From NCBI GenBank assembly GCA_964035545.1, contig OZ037767.1, positions 11,139,081-11,203,080 of the forward strand: 64,000 bases of DNA, read 5' to 3'. Positions 51,592-62,704 of the stretch are shown piece by piece (positions within the stretch are counted from its first letter, which is position 1; each line of letters starts with the position of its first letter). The stretch comes from Bugula neritina (taxonomy: Eukaryota; Bryozoa; Gymnolaemata; Cheilostomatida; Bugulidae). The notes beneath the pieces were generated by a model. The model was not told where the DNA came from. It ran no database searches and was given only the letters and a program-made list of their open reading frames with translations. The position numbers were made by a program, and so were the translations under genes.

Positions 51592-53880
51592 TTAGCTGTC
51601 CTTCGTGTCCGAAGATGACTTCCGGTGAATCATGGTCCTCCATTTACATCTGTCTTTGCTGAGAGATTGCCAGCTACCAATAGGGATCTTCAGGTCTTTT
51701 AGATTGCGTTTAACGGTATCTTTGAATTTCAGTCGCGGCCTGCCAACACCACGGGTGCCTTCTTTCAGTTGTGAATAGAGAATTTGTTTAGGTAATCTAG
51801 AGTTATCCATTCGATGCACATGACCAGCCCATCTCAGGTTTTTTTGAATGAGTAGTTCATACATGCTGGGTAGATTTGCCTGTGCTAGAGTCTCCTCATT
51901 CGAGATGAAATCCCACCACTTCACGTTCAAGATCTGGCGTAGATGTCTCATCATATAGGTGTTGAATTTGTGAGCGGCTATCCTGTATACAGGCCAGGCC
52001 TCCGCTCCATAGAGCAGAGAGGACAGGACAATGGCTCTGTACACTGTACACTTGGTCTTGAATGACAGATCCTTATTGTACCACACTTTGGTCTTCAGTC
52101 TGCCGAATGAGATTGAAGCATTGGACATCCTTGTATGAATCTCTTCATCCATCTTGTTGTTGCACATCACTGTAGACCCAAGATATTTAAACCTATTGAC
52201 GTTGGCAAGGTCTTCATTATCCATGCAGATACTGTCACCACTGTCATGGGCTCCAGGTGCCGGTTGGTAGAGCGTTTCCGTTTTCTTGATATTGATCTTC
52301 AGACCAAAAGCTTTGGAAGCTCTGGCGAATCTGTCGACTAATTCCTGTGCATCGCCATGGCTGTGTGCAACGAAGGCAGTGTCGTCAGCAAACATGAGTT
52401 CTCTAACCAATACTTTCTGTGTTCTTGTTGTTGACTTGTATTGGTTCACATTAAACAGATCAGCTCCAGGTCTACTTTGAATCCAGACGCCTTTATCACA
52501 GTTTTCAAATGCGTGCTGAAGAACAGCCGATAAGAAAATAGAGAATAGCGTTGGAGCCAACACACATCCTTGTTTCACACCATTGTTGACCTGGAACGAC
52601 TCAGATAACTCCCCCTTCAGCTTGACTGAGGCCTTCATGCCAGTATGGAGAGCGCTGATAAGATTGGTGAAGTGACTGGGAAAACCGAGTTTCTGTAAGA
52701 TCTTCCACAGGGTCGCCCGATCAACAGTATCGAACGCTTTGGTGAAGTCAATGAAGACCATGTACAGGGGCATATTTTGCTCGATGCATTTTTCCTGTAT
52801 CTGCTTCAGTGCAAATATCATATCTGCTGTTCCCCTTCCACTACGGAATCCACACTGAGTTTCGGGTAGGAAGTTTTCTGCATATGATGTCAGTCTATTT
52901 AGAAGGACACGAGCAAAAACTTTACCGGGAATTGAGAGCAGGGAGATACCTCTGTAGTTACCGCACAGCTTCCGATCACCTTTTTTGAAGATGGTTATAA
53001 GTTGGGCATCTTTCCAATCTTGAGGGACTACAGCAGTTTTCCATGCCTCCTTTATTATCTCATGGAGAGTACTTATTAGTTTGGGCCCTCCCCTTTTGAT
53101 AACCTCCGGGTGAATGCCATCAGAGCCAGGTGATTTCCCTTCACTTAGCATCGAAGTTGCCTTGATGATCTCTTCAATATCTGGGCAATCGTCCATCCAG
53201 TCCTGAATGGGAGCTTGTCTCAGGTTCTCAATGATGTTGTCATCAATATCTGGAGTCTCGTTTAGTAGCTTGCTGAAATGCTCTGTCCATCTCGCTAGAA
53301 GATCTTGTTTTTCTGTCAGGAGTGTTGAGCTGTCACTGGCCAGGAGCTGGTCAGGATGACTCACTCTTGGACCCCAAACAGTTTTCGTGCTTTGGTAAAA
53401 ACCTTTCATGTCGTTAGTGTCAGCAAACCGTTGCAGTTCAGCAGCTTTTGCCAACCACCAGTCGTTCTTGAGCTCCCTGCATCTTCCTGTGAGTTTTCTG
53501 CCAGCCATTCTAAGCTTTGACTTGTTCGAGCGAGTATTCCTGGTTAACATGTCTGCTCTGGCCTTGTTTCTCTTCTGGATGAGTTCTTGAAGCTCATCAT
53601 TATTCTCGTCAAACCAGTCCTCATGCTTCCTGCTGACAGTGCCGAGGTGCACTTTTGACTCTGCATAAACTATCTCTTTGAATGCTTTCCACTTACTCTC
53701 CATGCCCTCTGGAGCAGAGTTCAGTTTCCCAGCAAGGGACTTTTCCAGTTCTTGTCTTACTTCCTCATTCTTAAGTCGAGAAACGTCCAGCTTCTGGCTG
53801 ATACTAATAATACTATTAGTATTAAAATAAGTATTATTAGTATAGGCATAGCTATTGCCTCTTTTATGATGGAATTTCAC
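51592..53880 (-). mobile_element. Non-LTR retrotransposon with intact reverse transcriptase ORF
   Basis: The minus-strand ORF of about 760 codons has no internal stop. RT signatures appear in order: GKSPGSDGIHPEVIK; LITIFKKGDRKLCGNYRGIS; QCGFRSGRGTADMIF; MVFIDFTKAFDTVDR (catalytic Asp); VKQGCVLAPTLFSIFL; FADDTAFVAHS (catalytic Asp pair); and the C-terminal LRWAGHVHRMD and RGVGRPRLKFKD. The linker before RT is present, but the apurinic-type endonuclease domain is missing. The first 30 or so codons (53880-53795) are read-through of trinucleotide repeat, so the element is 5'-truncated there. The stop codon abuts a (TGA)n run on the element strand, with no 3' UTR. The clade is not assigned; it is distinct from the 1686-2610 family. 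Not mobile alone without an endonuclease. Confidence 0.9.
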
Positions 53881-54689
53881 AGTTTAGAGTTATTTCAACT
53901 CACCGAATAATATAATTGTTGTGGCCTTCGGGTTAGCTCGGTGGTCGGTAAATTGATACAAGTTGCTTGGCTTGGCTGCGAGATAACTCCATCTCTTGTC
54001 CGTCTGTAAGGGTGAAGTTACGACTCCGAGTTAGGGTATTCGTCAGGTGGTGCTCCGCAGTCTAGGATTCTGAGCTAGCACTCACTAACGTACCCTAACA
54101 CATTCTGTTGTGTTCGCATGCATTCTATGTCCACAATCCTCAGTCACTCTTCAATCAAATGCTTCAATTCCCCCATCTCTCTCATATACAATCGTTTAAT
54201 ATCTGCAACACCCACACAGGCCACACCCACACTATATCTATGTTGATGCAAATATCTCAGAGTTGTGCACTATCCATACACGCAACAGAAAAGGAGACAA
54301 TTGCAACTAACTTAAACATCCCGATACAACACCTCAGTTTGAGTTTATTACCTCAGTTGAGTTGGGACTACTGCAGCGATTGGAATATCTATAAGGAAGC
54401 CTCTAGAGATCAAATTGTATTGGGCCAGGGTTAGCATTTGCTACAGCAATTGCTGTTGTATTTGTATTGTATTCTCCGCTCAACAAATTGTTTGTGGCAT
54501 AAAACTGTGTGCAACATGCTTTTTCTAGCTAATATCGAGGTCAGCTCTCTGTTTTTGACAATCTCTGGATGAAGTTTGGTGCTGATCCTCATTCTGGAGA
54601 ATCCAGGTCAGTACACACAATCGGTTTTTCTTCTGTTTTCCAGCAACTGATCTTCTAAGTTCTAACTCATTCCTCGCCTCAGCTACACT

Positions 54690-55195
54690 GTCAGTGCGCC
54701 CTACAGATTACTTATGAACCTTATGGCACTGTTCTGGACCAGCTATGTATCATGTACCTTGCCTCTAGTCACCGGGTCCCGGACCACATTGGCGTATTTG
54801 AGTATAGGTCTGCAAAGACTTGTGTAAGCCATTAGCTTAGCTTCCTTTGGGGCACCATGTATCAAGTGTTTGCTTGATCCCTCCAAGGATTTTCCGGGAC
54901 TTGGTACACTTCTCATCTATGTGCTGGTCAAATCTTAAGTTCGACTGGAATGTTGCCCTAATGTATTCGTTTTTTTCTGCCCATGCAGTCTGTAATGGGA
55001 TATGGGGGGTTCACTCTACCAAAGTTAATTGCATGGCATTTTTTCCGTTGAAAGGGCATTTTCCATTTTTTTGGAATGCTTCAGCATCCGTAGTGGTGTT
55101 CACAGTTTGGTACAGTAAAGTATCATTGGCATAGAGGCTAACTTTGCACGACAGTAAATCTGGAAGATCATTAATATAACATAAAAACAGGGTTG
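54690..55195 (-). mobile_element. Decayed copy of the 1686-2610 LINE family, C-terminal RT part
   Basis: Plus-strand sequence here aligns by eye with 1975-2535: gaaccttatggcactgttct versus gaacctgattgcttgggact; caccgggtcccggaccacat versus cactgggtcccaaagagtat; aggtctgcaaagacttgtgt versus ggtcggcagagactggtgta. At the end, ttaatataacataaaaacag matches the block encoding FLIYINDLP. Many frameshifts and stops are present. Confidence 0.8.
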
Positions 55196-55253
55196 GGTCA
55201 GGTCAGGTGTTTAATTTGGTACTGATAACCATGTAACCGATACTACCTGTCCC

Positions 55254-55400
55254 ATGAGTCGGACTGTTGGCGATTATATTGATATTCCTTACTGCCCTAA
55301 CAGTAAGAAGGATGTACTGGACATCCTGTCGGAACTGAAAATAACACCTACTAAAATTCTGAAAGATTATTTAAGTGGGCATCTGTGGCAGAGTAGCTAA
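55254..55400 (+). CDS. Small orphan ORF (48 aa) inside interrupted LINE
   Basis: An ATG-initiated frame encodes a 48-residue peptide with coding-like composition (MSRTVGDYIDIPYC, then KKDVLDILSELKI, then KILKDYLSGHLWQSS). It lies in a segment that separates two parts of the decayed LINE (the FLIYINDLP part ends at 55195; the SGVPQGSVL part is at about 55475-55500). I do not recognise it. It could be an exon, a fragment of another mobile element, or chance. Confidence 0.3.
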   Translation: MSRTVGDYIDIPYCPNSKKDVLDILSELKITPTKILKDYLSGHLWQSS

Positions 55401-55530
55401 GGACCTGTACAGCCAGACAGAGAGGGAGAGGAAGGGAGAAAGAGGGGGGGAGGGAGAGGAAGAGAGAGGTCGTAGCACAGAGCCCTGTGGCACTCCTGAG
55501 GTTATCTTGCACTTTTAAGAGCTTGCTCCC
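55401..55530 (-). mobile_element. Purine-rich tract and second part of decayed LINE
   Basis: A GAGAGGGA-type purine tract (55418-55470) adjoins a block that on the minus strand reads SGVPQGSVLRP. This is the RT block that should directly precede FLIYINDLP. The LINE copy is therefore split by about 280 bp of foreign sequence. Confidence 0.6.
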
Positions 55531-55571
55531 CTCAGTACAAGCTATAAGTGTAGCTTTTAACTTTAGCTTGT

Positions 55572-55992
55572 GGGTCATTTTGCTTAATTTAGTACACACT
55601 GAAATCTCCAGTTTTTAGCTATTTTTCACAATTTAAATGGTAATGAACATGGCTTTTTGCCCAAAACTAGTAAAACACCAATAAATACACCGAAATAATT
55701 AAGGTTATTCTTAATTTTACTTGATTTCCCATGTTTTTTCTTATTTATTTAGCTTATTAGGAGTGCGGACCGTTACGAAAAAATCGTAATGGTCCGCAAC
55801 CAAAAGTAGCTGCCTAATTATGAAAAAACATGGGAAAGGAAGCAAAATTAAAAAGAACTTTGATTATTTAGGTGTATTTGTTGGTGTTTTACTAAGTTTT
55901 GATCAAAAACCTATGTTCATTAGCAGTTGAATGGTGAAAGATAGCTAACAACTGAAGGTATCCAGTGTGTACTAAATTAAGTAAAATGACCC
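55572..55992. mobile_element. 421-bp fold-back element with 200-bp arms
   Basis: The left end gggtcattttgcttaattta and the reverse complement of the right end (gggtcattttacttaattta) match. The similarity runs through the whole element to a near-perfect central palindrome gcggaccgttacg/cgtaatggtccgc around 55781. TTGT flanks both ends as a possible target duplication. No ORF; MITE or fold-back class. Confidence 0.85.
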
Positions 55993-55999
55993 TTGTATA

Positions 56000-58400
56000 A
56001 GTATAACTATTACTATAAGTGTAACTTGAAGCTTAAGCCTAAAGCTGCTCTTTAACTTTAACCACTGGTTATACTGTAACAATAACTGTATAACTGTAAG
56101 TTATTAGTTATCGTAAAAATATTACAATGATTATTACATGATTAATATTATATTCCATTTAGAGTATTTATAATGTGTTTTTGTTATTCACCACTTATGT
56201 ATTGTACTTAATATTTAAAAATAACTTATACTTATAGTTCTACTTATAGTTATAGTGATTTCTGTTAATATTTAAGTTTCAGTTTTCTTTAAGTTTCTTA
56301 ATTTGTGTCTGCCTTATACTTATAGTTATGACTAGTTTTCTTATGAGTTTTCCTATTAGTTATTATTTACACTTAGAGAGTTAGTCTACATCATATGTCT
56401 CATCACCAGTGTCTTTTTTAAAGTCAAAACGATGGACTTTATTTTTTCATTTTAATTTTTTAGTATATAGATGTCAGAAAACACTTTATGGTTATTCCAG
56501 AGCTGGGTGGCTAGATTTTATGTATTATTGTGATCATTACGTAAATATTATTTAATTCTAAAACTTTTATTATGATTATGGCAATAGAGGAGCTAGGTCA
56601 AAGTCACAGTGAGCTAGGTGATTCTTGATTCTAAGCAGAAACATTATTCAATTTCAACTCAATCAGTAACTTTAGTTGACTTTTGTGTCAACTATAATTG
56701 CCTTGCAAGTCTTTTGATTGGGTTTGGTTCTCTAAAACTACATGTAGTTAGAGAAATTGATGTGTGATTAGTGATTACCTGCACTTACCAGTTGCTCATG
56801 TCAGCATGAATTGAGTATTTGCTCTGAATTCTTAACATTTTTTCGAATAAATTTGTTAAGCCAAAATAGTGTAATATATAAACTGTAATTTCATGGCTAG
56901 TAGGAAGATAAAGTAGCAATTTTCAGTCACAGTATTGTTTGTTGAATCTATGAAAACTTTTTAATAGCTAGAATTAAAGCTATAAATTTGTTTTTTTAAA
57001 TTTTAGTTAGTGGATAAATTTAATTACCTACAAATTTATATTAAATCTATTGACATTTTTAGATGAAAATTGCATATACTGACTTAATCAAAAAATGAAA
57101 ACTGTCATTTGACTTAGGTTTGACTTGAAAACTTGTTTGCATAGGCAATGGCTTTATATTGCTACTCATGATAATGACCTGGTGTGACTTCAATGCAGCT
57201 CTGGTAGATTTTAAAACATATTTCAAATCTGAAAAAAAGAAATAAAATTTAAGTTTTAGTGAAAATGAAACCTAATCACATGTTGCAATTTCCATTTTCA
57301 ATATTTTATAAATTTTGATTGATGTTCATTATTTTCAACTCATTTGATTAAAATAAAATGAAATTTGTTTGCAAATAAATTTTGAAGATATCTATTATAA
57401 TAATAATCTAAGGTGAACTTTGAACTAAATTTAAAATTAAAACTGTATTAAAGATAAGTCCAATGTACAAACTTTCGAAAAAATACCTCAACTGACAGTG
57501 TTGTCAATAGAAGTACAACATTGTTTCTGTGTATCAGGAAAAATAGAATATAAAACGCTGATATGTCATTGGTGTGGTGTAAACTTTTATAGCACCTACC
57601 TATAAGCTTAATGTTACTTTATCCACTGCTAAACAGCTCAGCTAACCTAAAAAAAGAAAAGCTTCATAGTGAGATTTGCTCCACACTACACATCTCTTAG
57701 TGTGGTCTGATACAAGGAGCAGATATAATAATTTTTCTTCTGATTTCCAAGAAGGGAATCATATTTGATTAGATTTGGTTAGGTGTTACTTGTAACAGGA
57801 GTGGCAGTCCTGGTGACAACCCCTGTTTGCTGTTCATTGTGAATTGGGTGTCTATCATAGTACCTAATATAAATAAGATTGAGAAGGTCTAGCTCCTCTT
57901 ATTAGTTCTCAATCCTAATCATTATAGCCATTCTGAAAAAAACATTGTGAAATAATTAATCACTTACATACTTTCGGAGTTTTAATACAGTCTTAGATGG
58001 TAATACATACGGGTTATTGTAGCTGATAGAGGAAACAGTTGAGGAATCAAAGCAGAAATACACAATTAGATGTAACTAACACCATATAAGCATGACACAA
58101 TCACAGTAAGTCTAAAATTAACATTTAACAAATTAAAATTTTGCCTGTGGTTGAGTTTGTTTTATCTTAAATTGTAGCATGTATGTGAGACAATAAAATA
58201 TATGCCAGTAAAGTTGTTACTAAGGGATTTTTATTTTCATTGCTGTAAAAAATAAGCTTCTCAAGCTCTTGCTTGGTTGTCACATCATCCCTTCATGCTG
58301 TGTATAGTAAAATAGTTTATGCAACTTGGGAAATATTTAGAACTTTTAGCTTCCTTGTTTTAACTTATCAATTTTTACCTTCTTTGGGTGAATTTTTTAG
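56000..58400. other. Intergenic/5' region of the RNA-binding protein gene
   Basis: AT-rich DNA without recognisable domains. A possible first coding exon of the downstream gene (56893-56912, encoding MASRKI plus two bases) is in the right phase but has a weak donor (AA|gtagca), so it is only a candidate. Confidence 0.35.
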
Positions 58401-61345
58401 AGGAATAACCAAATTGTTTGTTGGAAATATTGCACGCGGCTCGGACCCTTCGATGCTTCGTCAACAGTTTGAAAAGTTTGGCACAGTTGAAGAGTGTGAT
58501 ATTTTAGCAGACTTTGGGTTTGTGGTAAGTTCGGACCAAAAGCTTGATAAGCTAACAAGTAAAATAATTGAGGAATTTGACATACTATACCTGCATATCT
58601 GTATCTACTGTATAACATATTTTCTTCAGCACTTTGCACTGCCCGAGCAAGCCAATGCCGCTCTTGTGATGAATGGTTTTATGTTCAACGGACTGAAGTT
58701 GAAGGTGGAGAAATCTACGAGTAATGTGAGAAAGAAGGCTGGGGGAGCTGATCTCAGTGTTGATGTATGTGTTTCACTTCTTTTATTTTTAAAGGAATAT
58801 ATTTTACTAGTTTTAATAGTTCTTTAAGAACCTCTTTATTTCATATTTTGTGCCTGTGTGTACTCCTGTGTGCGTGCAGGAGTGTGTGTATTTATATACA
58901 TCTGTATGTTTCTGTGAACATGAATAACTACAATATCAAGAAACGCATTGTACTGATGGTGATTTATGCCACAGTTTGATTGTACTGACTCCAAGACACA
59001 TTTAGGTTATTGTATTGAAGGAACTGGTATTATAAAGTCATCTTCTTGACTATGGATTTCCCACATGGTGTAAAGTGTTATTTTGAATTAATTTAATTGT
59101 CATTATCTTCCATATGATTTATTTTGTAAAACATGAATAAAATTTTAGACATGCTATGTGTGTGGCCAAGCCGGGCACTGGGCAAAAGACTGTCCTCAAA
59201 TACCGTGAGTTCTCCAGCTTATCATACTAACTGGGTGTCTAATACTACTTAATTATATTTATTATTATCGCAGATTTCACTAATGCATTTAGGCTCTTTG
59301 CTGTTATACTAAAGATTTGAGATGCGCTACTTTTGTCCTCGAGAATAGAAATAAGATACATTGCTGTCATTATATGTGGTCTCTGCATGACTTTGTACTC
59401 TCTACTAACTCACTTACACTTACTGATTAGGGAGCATGAAAGAGCTAAAAGAGCTAAAAGAGCAGAAGAAGAACACCAAAGAGGAGGTGGTAGGGGAGGG
59501 TTTAGAGGCGGGTTTAGGGGCGGTTTTAGGGGCGGGTTCAGAGGTGGAAGTAGAGGCGGAAGTAGGGGCGGAGGTAGGGGCGGAGGTAGACATGAAGTAT
59601 TAGAGGAATATGATGAGTATTATGAAGAAGAACATGACTATCCCCCTAGAATACGGCGACCACCCCCTCCAGATTATTATGATGACGATGGTGATTATGA
59701 TCTATGCTACAGGTATGTAACTCCTACATTTCTGTGGCCTAGAGAGTCTCAGTTGTGAGGTCCAATGTAGAATCTAGATACACGCTTGCTAATTTATATT
59801 ACTATGTGGAGTGTCACTTTTAGATGATGTCGACTTGTGCTGGCTCTAAAATCATAGATAAATGCTATAAGTATGACCTTTATCAAGTCATAAATAGACT
59901 GTCACTCAATCTTTAAAAGCACCAAGTTTGTTGGTGTATGTGTAGAATGTGACACGTGACTTTAATAAAGTTAATAGCTATTCTATTGGTACCAGACATC
60001 TTGTGTGTTTACTAGACGACGGCTGCCTCCCCCCAGATATTATGATGACTATGACTACCCCCCTCGACGTCGCCTCCCTCCCCTGGGCTACTACAGAGAT
60101 GAGTATGACGACTACCCTCCACCCCGAAGACTTCGCAGACCCTATAGAGACCCTCTAGATCTGTATGACAGAGAATATTTATATCCTTCCCTCAGGGATC
60201 CTCATCGAGATGTTTATGCGTTGCGGGACCCTCTCGCCCCAAGAGATCCTCTTGCACCCAGAGGACCTTTTGCCCCAAGAGACCCTCTTGCCTCGAGAGA
60301 CCCTCTTGCACCAAGAGGACATTTTGCCCCAAGAGATCCCCTGGCACCCAGAGACCCTCTTGCCCTAAGAGACCCTCTTTCCCTGAGAGACCCAAGGGAT
60401 GACATGGCATATAGAGACGAAGAGTATACCCCGAGAGAGCCCGCAGGAAGCACCACTGATTCTGACGGGAAAACTGTCGCCACACCTGAACCAGTTCCTC
60501 CCCTCATGATTGACTTTTCAGAAGACTATTTTGGCTCTGCACAGCCAGCTAGAGAATTCAACCCAGAGCTGCGATATCCTGAGCCTCGTTCCTCACGCTT
60601 CCTTGACCCAACCATCCCTCAGCTTCGATCATCGCGCTTTTCCGTCCCACGCTTTTCTGAGCAACGCTTTCCCGATCCGAGGCACCCTGAAGCTCGATAT
60701 CCTGATTCTAGGCATCCCGAATCGCGATATGCTGACTCACGATATGCTGACTCACGATATTCCAACCAAGATTATGCTGACTCTCACACCTCAGCTCATT
60801 TGCCGGATTCCCAGCAGCCAACCAAACCTTCTAATGGGTAAATCAGTTTATAGCCTTTACTTTTGTAACAGGAGGAACAATATGCATGTGAATGTCTTCA
60901 TTCATTCGACTGCAAACATTCATTCATGGCTAAAAGTCTAACTTGTTTTACATTAAAAACCTTTAGCTAGCTTTTTGCCTCCATTTAGTTGATCTTTTCA
61001 GACAATGGTGTGTTTGTTGTGTGTCCTGTATGCAAAATATATTAAAAACTTGAAACTTAAAATATCAGCTGTTTGAGTGTCGCTCCGAAGTAGACATTTG
61101 CCCACTTGTAGTAATAAGTCTTCATGTTATGTTAGTCTAGCTAAGATATGCTGATTCCATTATAACAGCCATTTCAAACTCTTTTCGGTGAAGTAGCTTA
61201 CAGACAGCTGGCAGAGTTTCTAAAATTTGTCTCGCTTTCTAAAGAATTTAAACAGTTTTTCTGTTAGGTGGATTGTGCTGTCATAATCATTTGTGTTTGT
61301 AGACATGCGGGTAGTGATGAAGCTGTTCCTGTACAACAGTACTAA
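58401..61345 (+). CDS. RRM, CCHC zinc-knuckle, RGG RNA-binding protein (RBM4/lark-like)
   Basis: Identified exons are 58401-58524, 58630-58764, 59149-59204, 59431-59712, then 60016-60837 spliced to 61303-61345, or 60016-60841 read through to its stop. The start exon is not certain. One RRM spans the first two exons (RNP2 KLFVGNI; RNP1-like ADFGFVHF). A CCHC knuckle follows (CYVCGQAGHWAKDC). Then come a basic-acidic linker, an RGG/FRGG box, a Tyr/Asp/Pro-rich section, about nine RDPLAP hexapeptides and pentapeptides of the form R(Y/H)xxS. The single RRM plus CxxCx4Hx4C order resembles RBM4/lark, splicing and translation regulators, which normally have two RRMs before the knuckle; only one is visible here. 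About 473 residues are accounted for. AATAAA at 62256-62261 is a likely poly(A) signal. Confidence 0.85.
60226..60395 (+). repeat. 18-bp coding minisatellite (RDPLAP hexapeptide repeat)
   Basis: About nine copies of an 18-nt unit (agagaccctcttgcaccc and variants) encode RDPLAP, RGPFAP, RDPLAS, RGHFAP, RDPLAL and RDPLSL in frame within the RNA-binding protein. Confidence 0.9.
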
Positions 61346-61502
61346 ACCAGCTGTGACCCCTGACCTCTGGTAAGATTGTATTCCTACTCGGTGATTCTTC
61401 TACATTTAGCAGCAATTGCTTTTCACTGTTCTTAGCAAAAAGCCTTGCAAATCTTTTTACATATCTCATTTTATAAACCAGTATGCATTTCAGCCTCCAT
61501 TA

Positions 61503-61560
61503 CCTAGCGTTGTGGTTAAGCTCTTGGTTTTATTGTTTTGCTGGCAGTAGGTATGAGTGA
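61503..61560 (+). mobile_element. Possible decayed tRNA-SINE fragment
   Basis: An A-box-like segment (cctagcgttgtggttaagct) is visible, but the B box is too degraded to confirm. Confidence 0.2.
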
Positions 61561-62255
61561 AACGGTAGTCGGTATTAGTAATTGCATTTTTTAAATGTAT
61601 TTTATCCTCCAGATGGGATCTGATAGTACCAGTTTGTGCAGGTGATATAACCTGCTAGTTGTACACTCAGCATAAAGTGGTTTGCTGCGGTAATACCCGA
61701 ATTCTAATCAAATTGGAGGCTTCATCTCATTTTAATACGAAATTATATTATAAATGTAAATTTTTATCAACTACATTTACTACAGCTCAAAGCAAGGTAA
61801 TGATGTTTGCATCTAAATGCAGGTAACGAGTTTGTACTAAAAACTTAAAAGCAAAGATGCAGCTGTAGCTTGACTGATGCGTGTAGCTGCACCAGTATTG
61901 TGGCTCCCAGCAGCTAAAATTACATACAGCACTTGTCATACTCTAAAACGTCCAGCAGTTAACCGTCTGAAGTGACATCTGCTGATATTCCAGACGTTGA
62001 TTTATTTGCAGAGACACCTTTTCGAGTTCGGATGATGTCTAGTTGACTCAGAAGCCAATTCGCTGTTTCGTACGGATGTCGGAGTCTGTCGGTCTATATT
62101 GCTCTTCAACTCGCGATTTCTTGTGCTGGGGCTACAAACCTTATTATATAACAATGAACTTTACACACACTACGTTGTACATACGGAATTGTCTTTTCAG
62201 TGTAAAAAAGTTTAGTTTTGGTTTCTTTAAACCAATGCATAGTTTAAATGTGTGA

Positions 62256-62261
62256 AATAAA
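62256..62261 (+). terminator. Poly(A) signal candidate of the RNA-binding protein gene
   Basis: AATAAA lies 215 bp after the TAG that would end the alternative last exon starting at 62012. Confidence 0.5.
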
Positions 62262-62551
62262 TATTGGCACTTCTTTCCAAATTGATTTCCTATTTAAGTT
62301 TTTAAGCAAACTGGTGGTTAGTAGTTTGTGTTAGTCAAGGTTTAGTTTAGAGCCTGTAATAAAGCGGTGATTCGTGATAAGAGCGGTGTTATCGAGTCTC
62401 ACTACAGAATAGTCTTCGGGACTATGTAATATGCTTACTGTGCTCTCGGCCCATGCTACCCCTATGGTATACGGTTGAGTAGCATATTATTCTATATACG
62501 GGTTAGTTATCTTCTCCTAAATCTCTAGCGTATTTATCATTTACGTTGTCA

Positions 62552-62704
62552 GAATTGTTCTAAAATCACCTCCGAGCTGGGTTTGACTGAATGCAGTAGT
62601 TTGAGGTTCTCCAGGTTTGATTTAGGGAACCTAACTTCAACCTTGAAAATCCTAAACTACTGCACTCACTCACCCCCAACTCGGAGCTGCTTATAGAACC
62701 ATTC
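62552..62704. repeat. Hairpin-forming inverted repeat of about 75-bp arms
   Basis: The left arm gttctaaaatcacctccgag through gaatgcagtagtttgagg pairs with the right arm (tcggagctgcttatagaac and cctaaactactgcactc) with scattered mismatches. The arms meet around 62628 with almost no loop. A short MITE or a hairpin RNA source are the options. Confidence 0.75.

Noticed and set aside
57561-57575. Possible first coding exon of the RNA-binding protein gene (ATGTCATTGGTGTG then gtgtaa)
   Set aside because: The phase fits, but joining to 58401 creates a TGA stop.
60192-60507. Minus-strand Gly/Leu-rich ORFs
   Set aside because: Antisense shadow of the RDPLAP repeat region of the RNA-binding protein.
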